From contig JANBPT010000551.1 in the NCBI GenBank assembly GCA_027575765.1, forward strand, positions 1-31,123: a DNA stretch of 31,123 bases, given 5' to 3'. The notes beneath the pieces are model-generated. The model saw only the letters and a list, made by a program, of their open reading frames with translations, was not told the DNA's origin and searched no databases. Both the position numbers and the translations under genes were made by a program. Positions 1 through 10,098 of this stretch are shown here, in pieces. The first letter of the stretch is position 1, and every line of letters begins with the position of its first letter. This DNA is from Tieghemiomyces parasiticus. Its lineage: Eukaryota > Kickxellomycota > Dimargaritomycetes > Dimargaritales > Dimargaritaceae.

Positions 1-55
1 TCACGTTAAGGCCGTGATCTCTCCGGAGGCGTGGGTTCGAATCCCACTCCGCTCA
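1..55 (+). tRNA. tRNA-Leu(AAG), 5' part missing at window edge
   Basis: The window opens inside a tRNA. Bases 1-5 (TCACG) pair perfectly with 13-17 (CGTGA) to form the anticodon stem around the loop TTAAGGC (6-12), giving anticodon AAG and hence leucine (CUU). A long variable region follows (18-30), as expected for a class II tRNA. Next comes a T arm (GTGGG-TTCGAAT-CCCAC, 31-47), the 3' half of the acceptor stem (48-54) and discriminator A at 55. D arm and 5' acceptor strand lie outside the window. Confidence 0.93.
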
Positions 56-65
56 ACGGTTATTA

Positions 66-72
66 TTTTTTT
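66..72 (+). terminator. RNA polymerase III terminator of the tRNA-Leu
   Basis: A run of seven T residues on the sense strand, 10 bases after the tRNA discriminator base. This is the standard Pol III stop. Confidence 0.85.
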
Positions 73-648
73 GCAGTTGTGCACGAATAATGGGATTGCG
101 CTCTAATTGCATAATATTTTGAAGCTACCTCTATTACAGGTAGTAAACCCCTGCTTTGACTGACAAGTTAGCTTCGATATATATAACATTATGAAATTGG
201 CGCTTAAGATTTCGTTTAATCTGACGAATAATATTTTTTTTTTGTTTAAAGGGTCGCAGATGTGACTTCTTCCCAGAGAATGTCAATTTGGACGAAGGCA
301 GCTCCTTGGATTCTATCCCAAAAGCCATCGACTCTCAACGTTACAGTCAGCAGGGAGACAGGAAAGGATACAGGAGATTCCGCCTGTGCTCTTCTCGCTC
401 GTTCAAAATATATAATCATGATGAAACCCCCAACCAATGCCATCCTTTCCCCCTGTAACTATGGACAATTGGCTCGTGAACGAATTCGTAATAACAAATA
501 AACAGAAAGACGTTTAATTGAAGTCGGTATGCACCGGTTCTGCGCAGCGCTAGCCCTAAACCGCCCACAAAGCGATACATCGATAGTCATGCATAACCAG
601 AAAGAAACATGATCACTAATAATGCTGACCGGTAGTCTGTTACACTGT
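73..648. other. Intergenic, AT-rich; no gene seen
   Basis: Separates the tRNA from the 3' end of the ARS2 gene. Short reading frames on both strands show no family resemblance or splice structure. It must contain the ARS2 3' UTR on the minus strand, but no clear AATAAA is visible in that orientation. Confidence 0.6.
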
Positions 649-2988
649 CTAAAGAAACGAGTTACCACCATCGGCGTCACCTTGGGCGGGTGCGTCCAGG
701 TCAACATACGACCGCATCTGACGAGGATCGGCTCGGACGCCCGGTGGCGGAGGAAGTGGTACCATGGGTGAAGGACTACCACCATTACCTGGCAACATGG
801 TACCGTCGCCACCACTGCCACCCCCTGGAGACCGACCGTAACCGCCGCCGCCCATCATGCCACCTGAAGAGGCTGATCGGTTGCCGCGGTAGAAGCCACC
901 ATTTCCAGGATGTCCATAACCACCGCCCATCCACGGAGACCCGTTTCCACCGGCCATCATTCCCATCATAGCTGGATTCATTCCGAATCCCGGGGGAGCC
1001 CCCATAAACATGGCGGCGTTGGGCATCATCCCGGGAATCATGGGGGCCCCACGCGGATTGCCACCGTTCCCGAGACGCTGGGTAATGGGAGGTAGACCAA
1101 AGGGCATCGCCGGATATCCACCAGCCCCCCCGCCGCCCATCATCATCATGTGGGAAGCCGTCTGATAAGGCGAGATGTAGGCGAGGTACCCCGGGACCTG
1201 CCCAGGCATGCCGCCGGAGGCCTGGGCCTGGAACCGTCGGGCATCACGGACGCAGTGGTTAAAGAAGGCTACCTCATCCTCAATGTCACTAAGCTTGATG
1301 GCGTCCGGGTGCTTGTTGCGGATGTGCTTAACGACAAACGACTGGCCCTTAAACAGCTTACTGCAAAGTGCGCACCGGAACTTGCCCTCCTCGATTTTCT
1401 CGATGTGATTGCTAGCCGCGGACTCCAATTCCTCATCAAGGTCGCGGCCGCCCATTCGTGCCAACTCGGCTCCCGTGGGTGGTGAGATGCGCTGCGCTAG
1501 CTTGTCGTCGAGACCTGCCAGGAAGTTGAGCGCTGCCTGCGACCGATTGACCACGCCGCCCACAGGTACCCGACGGTAGTGCTGGGTGCCACACTTGCGC
1601 ACAAAGTCCTCCTGACTCTCGCACTCAGTGCCGCAGTAGTAGCAGTATAGGTGCACGCGGCGTAGATACTCAAGGCGTAGGTCGAGGCGGCGCTTGACCG
1701 CACGCAGGTCTGGGGCGTCGGACTCCGCTCGGGACGGCGACACGGGAGAGCGATCTCCAAGAACTGCCGTTCGTTCGTTAACCAGGTGATTGCCGTCGAA
1801 CACCGGGGCAACCGTCTCTGGGGTGGTGCGCAGGGCAGCGTTGGTCTCGGCATCCAGCGTTTCAATTAGGCGCTGGGCAGTGACCGCATCCTGCTCTAGG
1901 CGCTCAGGCGTGTTGGTCACGTCGAAGGCCCCTCGGCTAGCGTGGGTGGCAGCGGAGCGGTGGTGACCAAAGTGGAACTGGAACTCGTCAATCTTGGCTC
2001 GATCCAACTGAGTTTGGGCACGTTCCATATCAGTACCCTTGACAAACTTGACCCAACCGAAGCGGTGGAACTTGCGGGCTGCGATGGGTTCCGAAAGGGC
2101 TAAGTACTGGTACCCATCAGCCATTGCGCATAGATCCTCAAGGCGCCGGCGACTGATGCTGGGCGGGATGGTCTTAATGAATAGTATCCAGGTTTCCTCA
2201 TCCGTCGCTGCTGCCTCAGCGTTGCTCGCGCCGCCAGGGCGGTGGTCACGGCCGGCGGTGTCCTCGTCCATGGCGGCGGATGGAGGTTGGGGCGCCTCAT
2301 CTAGGTTGAGGTCGTCTAGCTGGCCCGCGGCCAGGTCGGCCATGTACGCTTCGTAGCGGGGGACCTTACTCCGGGCGAGCTCGACCTGGCGCGTGGCGCG
2401 GGCGGCGGGCTGGTACCGCTCTACAAACCAGTCGTCGTCCTTGTGGGCGTTGAAGAACTCTTGGTGCTGGCGCCGGCGGAACTCCTGCTTATAAAGCTGG
2501 TACTTGTCGTCCACCTCGTCGGCGTCGTAGTGCTTACCCGCCCGTGAACGGTGGTAGTCGGTGAAGTACTTTAAGGTGACCATGTAATCTAGCTTAGCTG
2601 GATCGATCGGAGCACCCCGGGAACCCGTTCGGCCGGACGCGCGGCCGTAATCATCATAGCCGGCATCCATGGGGCTGTCGAGATCCCGGCGGCTGTCACC
2701 TGGATGGCGGCCGTAGAGCCCGGCACCGTCGCCGTAGCTGGCCTCGGGGCGGTCCTTGTACCGGGGAGCAGGGGCATACCCTTCGCGGTCATAGTTGGGG
2801 ACATAGTGGTCACCGTCCGCGGCGGACTGGGTACGGCGGGGTGAGCGCGAGTAGTCGTCACGACGGCCCGGACTGCGACTGCGGCGGTCACGGCTTCGGC
2901 CTTCGTTGCGGTCCCGGGACCTGTGGCGGTAGCTATCGCCGGGCGGATAATCCGAGTGGCGGGCGGGGGCGCGGTCATCGTAGGACAT
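649..2988 (-). CDS. SRRT: Ars2/SERRATE RNA effector homologue
   Basis: A 779-aa intronless protein of the Ars2 (SRRT, SERRATE, fission yeast Pir2) family. These nuclear proteins bind the cap-binding complex and route Pol II transcripts to processing, export or decay. Visible parts: an Arg/Ser/Asp-rich N-terminus with RSRDRRSRSP-like runs (1-120); the SERRATE/Ars2 N-terminal domain (about 133-225, with YFTDYHRS, YQLYKQEF and DDDWFVERY); an RRM-like segment (about 266-345, ILFIKTIPPSISRRRLEDL); a middle domain (435-535); and the family zinc finger (KFRCALCSKLFKGQSFVVKH, C539/C542/H555/H560) followed by the DEVAFFNH motif. The tail (590-779) is Gly/Met/Pro-rich. The start is the first ATG of the frame; no splice signal is needed. 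A second potential metal site is C449/C452/C466/H470. The family call is firm; any fungal name is by orthology inference. Confidence 0.95.
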   Translation of the reverse strand: MSYDDRAPARHSDYPPGDSYRHRSRDRNEGRSRDRRSRSPGRRDDYSRSPRRTQSAADGDHYVPNYDREGYAPAPRYKDRPEASYGDGAGLYGRHPGDSRRDLDSPMDAGYDDYGRASGRTGSRGAPIDPAKLDYMVTLKYFTDYHRSRAGKHYDADEVDDKYQLYKQEFRRRQHQEFFNAHKDDDWFVERYQPAARATRQVELARSKVPRYEAYMADLAAGQLDDLNLDEAPQPPSAAMDEDTAGRDHRPGGASNAEAAATDEETWILFIKTIPPSISRRRLEDLCAMADGYQYLALSEPIAARKFHRFGWVKFVKGTDMERAQTQLDRAKIDEFQFHFGHHRSAATHASRGAFDVTNTPERLEQDAVTAQRLIETLDAETNAALRTTPETVAPVFDGNHLVNERTAVLGDRSPVSPSRAESDAPDLRAVKRRLDLRLEYLRRVHLYCYYCGTECESQEDFVRKCGTQHYRRVPVGGVVNRSQAALNFLAGLDDKLAQRISPPTGAELARMGGRDLDEELESAASNHIEKIEEGKFRCALCSKLFKGQSFVVKHIRNKHPDAIKLSDIEDEVAFFNHCVRDARRFQAQASGGMPGQVPGYLAYISPYQTASHMMMMGGGGAGGYPAMPFGLPPITQRLGNGGNPRGAPMIPGMMPNAAMFMGAPPGFGMNPAMMGMMAGGNGSPWMGGGYGHPGNGGFYRGNRSASSGGMMGGGGYGRSPGGGSGGDGTMLPGNGGSPSPMVPLPPPPGVRADPRQMRSYVDLDAPAQGDADGGNSFL

Positions 2989-4899
2989 CTTGATTGGGTG
3001 GAAGGAGCGGGTAAAAATGAGTAAAGAATCCGGCAGGGAATACGGGGCTCGGGTAATTCTACAGTTGGGTGGGAGAGATAGGAAGTTGGAGAAAAAGGGG
3101 TTAGTTAGGCGATGTTGTATGTTATCTTATGGTCTACGAGTCCGTAGTTGTACCACAGAGTGGCCATTGTAACTAAGGGAAGAGGCATGACGGCTAAGAG
3201 CGCCCTCGGATCCCTATCGACATGATAGCGCAGACCCGGCGACGGTGACATATTCGTACTAAACCGAGGTGCTAAATACCTGGAGGAGTCAAAACTGTCC
3301 GGAGAGAGAGAGAAAAAGAGTCACTCCAGGAGAAAATAGAAAGGGTGATGTACGGGTTACAAACCAACCATACGTAGAGTAGAAAGGCCGTTATCTAAGG
3401 TAGGGTAAAAAATAATAGGAGCTCATCAGCAGAAAGGTATTTGGAGTAAGGAGGCCGGCGAGTAGCGGGTGGGTGGTCCCCAGAGGTCGGTGCAAGGTAT
3501 GGCGTGTCGGCATCGTTCCGCGTCTATGGTTTGTAAGTCTCAACGAGAAGCGGGCATTAAGAAGGGGCGAGGAAAGCGGCGCAAAAGAAATAACTATCTA
3601 ATCAGTAAGAAAGGGACAAAAATGAAACAGAGAAACTTACCAAAAAAATTATGAAGCTGCGAAGTACAAAGGCGCGAGAGATTGAGATTGGATGAATGTG
3701 ACGAAAATTTGAGTGTTTCTGGCGGTCTTGACGCTGGTCAGCTCAGTAAGTAGTGCGGGGAGGCTATGAACGTGTCAACAATACTGGCAGTAGGCTGAGG
3801 CAAAGTGACACGAAGTGTATCGGGGTCGGGTGCGAAACGGGATCCGCGTGGATCTAACTATCTAAGTGACGGTCAGCCTTCAGATGTTGAGAGCAGTGAG
3901 CCGTTTAAACGTGTAGTACGCTTAGCGAACGTGGACCGATTCAATGCGGACTGGTCGCGTTATATGAAGACCGGAACGTGTATAATATCAGACTAAAAAC
4001 GAGGGGATGAGTTGGGCGGCTGAAAATGAGAACAACGAAGAAGTGGGAACAGGTGAAAAGGAGCAGGCAGGAGAAGACTGAAAATGGGATAGAGGCACAC
4101 ACCGCAACATTCAAGAGAGTAGGGGAGTCGAGAGCGACGAGGGGAAACGGTAATGGCGAGTTAAAGTTCCCAGATCGGTGGAACCAGTAGAATAGGCCAC
4201 CCTTGAGCAAGAAATTAGGGACGATATCGGCGAGGTGGACACTACTAGCTTACGCGCGTCTATGCCACTAGATTGCTACCCTTCATCCGGGAGGGGGGAG
4301 ACAAAAGACGGAATAACGTAGGTGTAGCTCGGCTGCCAAGTGGCGTAGCAAAAAAAAAAAAAAATAGGGCATGGGAGATTAGGGCCGCTCTTACGGCAGT
4401 TGCAGAGTAAGCTGTAGGGGGGATAAAGAGGGCATTGCCGGCCTGGAGTGGTGTAGTGATGCCGTACTTCGTGTTGGCCCGAACCTAGCGATCATCCCCA
4501 TTAAGTCTCAATTATTGGTTTTGCAAAAACCTTAGCTTCACTGCGACTCGCATCCGCCGCCTCGCTGTGACCCTTCTCATTCAGGGTAAATAGTGACCAT
4601 TTGCGACGTGTCCGAGATGTGACAAGCGGCTGCCAGCCGTTTCAGCTCTGGCAGTTCCTTATTGACCGCATAGTTACTCCGGAACGGTGTAGGCCGGACG
4701 ACTTGGACATACTTGTGCGACGGGGCGAGAGGTGGGTATACATACCACTCGGCTGGATATTTAATGACAAAAGATACAGGGCCTCACCGGCAACCAATAA
4801 TTGCGATGGCCGTGGCTCAGGTAGGCGCTAATAAGGCTGACCGGTAGAGATTACATTGGCCAATGGATAATATAAACGACTCGGCAAAGTAGGACAGAA
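2989..4899. other. 1.9-kb intergenic region, purine-rich on the plus strand
   Basis: No convincing gene on either strand. From about 3000 to 4250 the plus strand is strongly purine-rich, so the ARS2 sense strand is pyrimidine-rich. This is the ARS2 upstream region. The rightmost part includes the 3' flank of the DPB3-like gene. The few ORFs of 60-90 codons here lack motifs and look like chance readings of biased sequence. Confidence 0.55.
4350..4364. repeat. Homopolymer A run (15 nt)
   Basis: Fifteen consecutive A residues in the intergenic region. On the minus strand it is a poly(dT) tract far upstream of ARS2. Its length may vary or be misread in sequencing. Confidence 0.9.
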
Positions 4900-5873
4900 T
4901 CACGCCCCGGAACGGCCCTCGTCGGCCTTGCGACGCTCCAGGGCCTTCTGCATCGGGACTGCGGCGGGAATGATGTCTGCGTTATAGTGTCGGCAGGGCA
5001 GCGTTGTCAAGCGCGAGTTAGGCACAACGTCAATTTCGGATTACGTACGTCCGCCATAAGCCGCCGGCATGACATCGCATCTACACTTACCGGCTACAAA
5101 GTCCAGCCGCATGTTGTCGGAGACCACGTTGACTATGGTGGGCATGGCCAGTCCCATGGTAGGGTGATTTAGCAACAGCTGGGAATTAGTAGCTCAACTG
5201 TAGCAGCCCCAGTACGTGCGTATTGGTCGGGTGTGGACTCGATGCTAGCTAACCAAGCGCATGTGTCATGTATCAGTAGGTATGAGATACCTATTCCTAG
5301 AACCCGAGGTGACTTACCTAGGTCTTTGTAGGCCACGGTTTTCCGCTTCTGTTCTTGCGACGCCTGAGCGGCTGACTCTGCCAGGTCCTCGATAAATTTT
5401 TGCTGGTGGCAGGAGAACGTCATAAGCACATGGGGCAACGTTAGCCTGGGATCATTAGGGCTACGGAGGTTAGGGCACCACCCTGGCTTAATGCACGGAG
5501 TTCGGCGGTCGCAGTTGAGTACCAATCATACAAGAATAGAGCCCCCGGCTGGCACCATGGCTGGCAGATCACCATAACTTACTGCAGCAAGGGCGATGGC
5601 ATAGACGGCGTCGGCCTGGCACATGTGGATATCCCGGTCTTCCTTAATGACCTTCCGGACGCGAGCCAGCGGCAGTTCGCAACCACCGCTCTGGGCCGTC
5701 AAACCTCTGGCGCCCGGCTCCTCCGCGGCAGGGTCTTCTTCGTCGCCCTCCGCTGCGCTGGCGGCGAGAGAGGCTGATCGCTCGTCTACCTCCATATCTG
5801 CACGAGGGTTGGCAGAGGCGACGGTCGTCTGTGTAGGTGAACCGTTGATGGACAGGGGCGTGCTGATGTCCAT
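4900..5873 (-). CDS. DPB3: Histone-fold protein, Dpb3/CHRAC1 (POLE4-like) type
   Basis: Four exons (minus strand): 5583-5873, 5318-5402, 5091-5132, 4900-4976. All donors are GTAAGT, phases are 0/1/1 and the product is 164 aa. After an acidic, Ser/Ala-rich N-terminus (1-62) comes an NF-YC-like histone fold: ELPLARVRKVIKEDRDIHMC (alpha-1/loop) in exon 1, alpha-2 across the exon 1/2 junction (YAIALAA then QKFIEDLAE), then KRKTVAYKDL and, after splicing, RLDFVADIIP. The last is the C-terminal motif typical of CHRAC1/Dpb3. Such proteins pair with a second histone-fold subunit (Dpb4/POLE3) in DNA polymerase epsilon or in CHRAC/ISWI remodellers; sequence alone does not decide which. The start at 5873 was chosen for its good context (CCACCATGG); an in-frame ATG at 5960 would add 29 residues. 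Confidence 0.88.
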
Positions 5874-6464
5874 GGTGGGGAGATCAATGCGGTGACAATG
5901 GGGAGGCGGGAGAGTAGGTCGTACGTTGCCAGGTCCCAATGGGGCGGAAAGGTCCAGCAAGCAAACCGAAAAAGGGTTAGGGGATGCGAAAACAACGAGG
6001 TGAATAGACCTCTACTAGTGGATTGTAAACGAAACGAAGTGTGACCGTTGGACAGAGTGGATGGCCAGCCAAAAAATCCCATCGCCAAACGTATACACAC
6101 CAGCCAGGGCCACGGTGCGGGTTGTTAGGTGTTCAAGCCTGAGAGGGTACCTACGCGGTCCTGGAGGAGGGGGGCCACAGAAGTAGTCTGCTCGTTCACG
6201 TATGGGCGAGGGAGGAATCGCGGGAGTGTCATGAAACGCAGAATGGGTGGAGGACCCCCGTAGGGGTGTCTCCGTAGCGGTGGATGCCGTTGGTTCCTGC
6301 CCAGCCCTTCCGGCAAGGCATTGGCACCACACTCCATCCCCACCTCACTGCTTGACATAGTTTGCAGATACCATTGTGATACCCTAGCCGTTTTACTCGA
6401 TTTCTACCCTAGCTGTAAATCTACCTTGCCAGCTGTCCATAGCTGCTCCCATTGCCTACTCACC
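5874..6464. promoter_or_regulatory. Shared divergent upstream region of DPB3-like and cyclin C genes
   Basis: About 590 bp between two start codons pointing apart. It must hold both 5' UTRs and promoters. No TATA box is obvious. The overlapping minus-strand reading frames (77-105 codons) show no family features and I treat them as chance. Confidence 0.5.
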
Positions 6465-8440
6465 ATGTCCGCCAACTACTGGGAATCCTCGCAGAGGTAG
6501 GTCGCCAGTCCACCATGTAAACTGCGCGGATGCGGTTCCACACTGTCCTCGGAGCCCACTCGATCCCCTCCGGTCATTTGTTCGTACAAACCAGCCTGTG
6601 GGGCATTGCCCCGTGCTATATCAATAACCCACTCGCCTACCCCCCTGGTTACCTGTACCACCCACCCAGAAATCACTGGACGGTAACCCGGACTCAGCTG
6701 CTGCAGAGCCGACAGGATGACCTCGCCATCATCGACTATACAGACGTGCTGCGTCTGCACATTTACTTTGCGAACCGTAGGTCCTAGAACTCTGCCACAG
6801 CGCCGGCGCGAGGAGAGAGCATCCCTACTTTCCGCCTGTAATTATCTCCGGGGGTTGAACCGAGTCCCGGTGCAGGTCCCATCCTACATCTGTCCACTCA
6901 CCGTCCCCCGTCTCTATCACCTTCCATCCCGCTACAAGTTATTCACAGTATTGGCAAGAAGCTGCGTTTGCGACAGGGTATTAACGCTACTGCTGTGGTT
7001 TTCTTTAAGCGATTTTACATCAAGTAGGTGTCGCTTCGGGTTTTGAACACCTAGGCAGCAGTGTATACCCCGCCTTTTAATACGCGGAGGCGGCTGGTCG
7101 GGTTGACCTGACCAGTCAACCTACCCTAACCTACTCATCAACTTTACACTCCTGGTGACCGCCTCCACCCTACACCATTGTTCAGGAATTCATTCCATAA
7201 CACGGATCCATTTCTGACGACGGCGACCTCTCTGTATCTCGCCGCTAAAGTGGAGGAACTACCCCATCACCTCAAGATGATCCACACCGAGACGCGTAAT
7301 TTTCTAGCTGGTAGGTCCTCCTTCCCTTCCTCTCGAACCCTCTCTGCCGAGATGCCAGCTGGCTTTCTTGGAGACTGATAATCCGTAGCGCTTTCTCCTA
7401 CTTAGTCAATATGACTTGAATCATCCAGAACCAGCGAGTTATTATTTACCTAACTGTCATCTCTCGCCGTCTGGGGACAACATTCCGCCCTGCGAACGTG
7501 GTGCCATACTCCAGCCAGCAAGATACCCTTTAAGTACGACCCCTGCGACATTGCTGAGTTCGAATGCTATCTTCTTGAGGATCTGAACTTTTACATGATC
7601 GTGTACCATCCATATCGCACCCTGACTAAGTAAGTGGAAGGGTTCGCGTTTGTTCTAGGTCGCTGACCGGGCATACGTCCCGCTCTGTTTGGCCGGACAG
7701 TGTCTACGAACTAATGACATGCCGATTAACCAACCCCAACCCCTCCCAACCGCCAATCCCCCTCTCACCGCCGCCTATTGGCAGGATCATGGACGATTTG
7801 GCCCTTGATCGGGCCCATCTCCAGAGCGCCTGGTAAGTTGATTTGTCGTGTTTGACCGCCCATGGAAACTTCGAGACGAATTCTGAATCCCCTTCCCTGC
7901 ACTGCGTAGCTAATCTACCCCCCCCCCAAATTATCCGCTTTGCCTGTGTACTCTTACTCTGGCATGTCTTTAGGTTCATCACCAACGACAGTCTACGTAG
8001 CGATGCCTGCCTCATCTATCCGCCCCATCTAATAGCCGTTGCCGCAGTCTACATCAACTGCGTGCATCACCAGACCCACACCAATAAGCACATCAAAACC
8101 TGGTTTGCGCGCCTGAACGTGGACATGGCCAAGGTTTGTACCACCCGCTGCTCCCACCGATATTTAGACCGACTGTAAGGGAAGGGGACGTGTTGCCAAC
8201 CGCTTTCTGGAAACCCGGAGCGCATGGGATAGGCAGTCACATCCCCTCTCCGCTAATAGCAACGGCACCGTGGCTAACCTTGCTACCGATCACTCTAACC
8301 TGCCTTATTATTATATTCAGGTGCTAGAGATTGTCCAGGATATGATCACGATGTACGAGCTCTGGAACGGCTTGGAAGAGAAGGCCGTGCTCCGTACCCT
8401 CGATGTACTGCAGGCCAAGACTAGAGGCACGAAGCCCTAA
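6465..8440 (+). CDS. SSN8: Cyclin C (Mediator CDK8-module cyclin)
   Basis: Eight exons: 6465-6496, 6670-6776, 6939-7023, 7186-7310, 7515-7629, 7785-7832, 7974-8133, 8321-8440. All phases close to a 263-aa protein. It starts MSANYWESSQRNHW, the cyclin C signature (MAGNFWQSS..). The N-terminal cyclin box follows, with LRLRQGINATAVVFFKRFY and SLYLAAKVEE, then ECYLLEDLNFYMIVYHPYRTL, the second fold with LIYPPHLIAVAAVYINC, and the terminal helix WFARLNVDMAKVLEIVQDM. Cyclin C partners CDK8/Srb10 in the Mediator kinase module and regulates Pol II transcription in the nucleus. Choosing the acceptor before 6939 (rather than 6949) restores the family spacing (LIHSI matching VIQAL in animals). The first four donors are GTAGGT and the seventh is GTTTGT. 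Length is near the family norm. Confidence 0.93.
7918..7927. repeat. Homopolymer C run (10 nt) inside cyclin C intron 6
   Basis: Ten C residues in the pyrimidine-rich part of the intron, upstream of the acceptor used at 7974. It may serve as part of the polypyrimidine tract. Confidence 0.8.
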
Positions 8441-9038
8441 TACCCTGAGAACTTTGTTGCGACCATTGGCCACCGCGCTCGCCTCCTCTTTTTTGTACTA
8501 AATATTGGCCCGTCAATTTCAACCTTCTCCTTGTTAACCGTGTATTTAACTCCCCCCCCCTCAATATTAAGCCTCTCAGATGCTGCGCAGGCGTGTGGAT
8601 TTCTGTAGTTAGCGGCAATGCATATCATTGGAAATTGTCTACCTGTTGCTTTTCGGCACAAGAAACAACGTGTGTGTATAACGTGAGGATTAACGGCTTC
8701 TCCCTTGGGATTTATCCAAATCATGGGCTCAAGGAGCCAGGTGGCCACTGACGGCGATGTGTTTGAGGCCCTCGTCTAAAAGGGGCGAGTGCCCAGGCGG
8801 CCCAGACCCAATCACAGAATTAGTTTAGCGTCCCTCCGCTTCTTAATGGTCCTCCGCTGGCAGTCTTGGTGTGGCCCAAGGTCCCGCTCTCGCCTACTGG
8901 AGTAGATTTCGCACACCTCAAAGGCCAACCTCATTCTTCCTCATTCCGGTTTAATAGTTCGCCATTCCACCACCAACCCATTCACTTGCCGTATCCTCAC
9001 ACCGGATCGTCCCCATTCCACTACCGTCACTGCCTACC
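8441..9038. other. Intergenic between cyclin C and COX23; no gene seen
   Basis: Contains the cyclin C 3' flank and the COX23 promoter. The COX23 side is CT-rich with several CCATTCCA-like words but has no clear TATA box. Minus-strand frames here have no supporting features. Confidence 0.55.
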
Positions 9039-9456
9039 ATGACCTCGCGACCGACCCTTACCCAATTTGACAATAAGGCCTCCACGGTATACCTGAATCC
9101 CTGCGAGTTTGAATCACGCCAAAGTCTAGAGTGCCTGGAACGAAATCAGACAAACCGACAGGCCTGCGTGGAGTTCTTTGAAACGTACAAGGAATGCAAG
9201 AAAGAATTTGTAAGTGCCCCACCGGCCGAGAGGCTGGTAAAGCCGGTCCCTGCGGCCACTGGCGGGTTTCGGTAATCCTCGGTAGGAATTGGTCAGGTAC
9301 GTCTAATATTGTGTCCGCGGCATGTACCCCACCACTCGATATATTTTGTTGTCCCGCTTACCGCTCCACCTACAGCTCAAGGCACGCCGAAATTTCCGTC
9401 AGAAGCAGCGTAGCCCCGATGCTGCCCCCACCCTACCTAGACCGTCCGCTGACTAG
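9039..9456 (+). CDS. COX23: Twin-CX9C mitochondrial protein Cox23/CHCHD7-like
   Basis: Two exons, 9039-9209 and 9376-9456 (intron phase 0, donor GTAAGT), encode 83 aa. The CHCH fold is complete: C22-x9-C32 and C43-x9-C53. The family words YLNPCEFES and YKECKKEF are followed after splicing by LKARRNFRQKQR, matching the basic end of Cox23/CHCHD7. Such proteins are imported into the mitochondrial intermembrane space and oxidised by Mia40; Cox23 is needed for cytochrome c oxidase assembly. Reading straight through the donor instead gives a 78-aa form ending at 9275 that lacks the basic tail, so I prefer the spliced model. The residues after the tail are Pro/Ala-rich and not conserved. Confidence 0.9.
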
Positions 9457-10098
9457 CCTGATTAGCTAGGAGTGATGAGTAGTGGCGTGCTTACTCACTT
9501 TAACAACCCTGTGGGGCACATTGATCACCAGCCCTTGTAGCATTAAATCCGTCGTACCAACTACCCATTACGCATCATGGAAATTATACGCCAACGGTTT
9601 GCTCAGTCACTATATTTTTTGCATTTCGAAGGGCAGCTCCCGTGGCATGATCATAACCTAGCAGTCGTCCATTTAGCTTGACGTGTAGGGTCGATATCGG
9701 TGGAAGGTTTTAAACATTAACTACCAAGAAAAAGCAAAAAAAAACAAAAAAAACAAAAGAGTGACAAACTACATTTGGGTGAAGCCCGTGCAGCTGCTAC
9801 ATATCTTCCGATCAATTTAATGTCGAGTCAGACTATAGAATGGAGGTGTTACTTAGCTAAATGGTTGCAATCATAAACATCGATGTGAGTGTGGACGAGA
9901 AGCTTCTGTCTGTAGAGTATATGAGGGGATAATACGAATGGGGGAGTCGAAAGGCGGCGAGACCAGGCCCGGCCGCAGTAGCTGCGAATCCACATTTTTA
10001 CTTAAGGACGCAGCCGACCCGGGACCCCAGCCAAGGACTACTTTACCTGCCTTTACAGCGTCCAGCTTTTCTATCGTATAGAGGCGGGCGAGGATAAT
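9457..10098. other. Convergent intergenic region between COX23 and LUC7
   Basis: Both flanking genes end here, so this is 3' UTR and spacer. It holds one A-rich stretch but no supported gene. Confidence 0.55.
9726..9761. repeat. A-rich low-complexity tract
   Basis: Runs of A interrupted by single C or G (AAAAAGC, AAAAAAAAAC, AAAAAAAAC units). On the minus strand it is T-rich and lies about 340 nt beyond the LUC7 stop. Confidence 0.8.

Noticed and set aside
6939..6950. Cyclin C exon 3 acceptor at 6948/6949
   Set aside because: It requires a non-standard GTCCTA donor and loses two residues at a position of conserved length. The acceptor before 6939 fits both phase and family spacing.
9039..9275. 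Unspliced 78-aa reading of COX23
   Set aside because: It reads through a GTAAGT donor. The spliced form restores the basic LKARRNF tail typical of the family.
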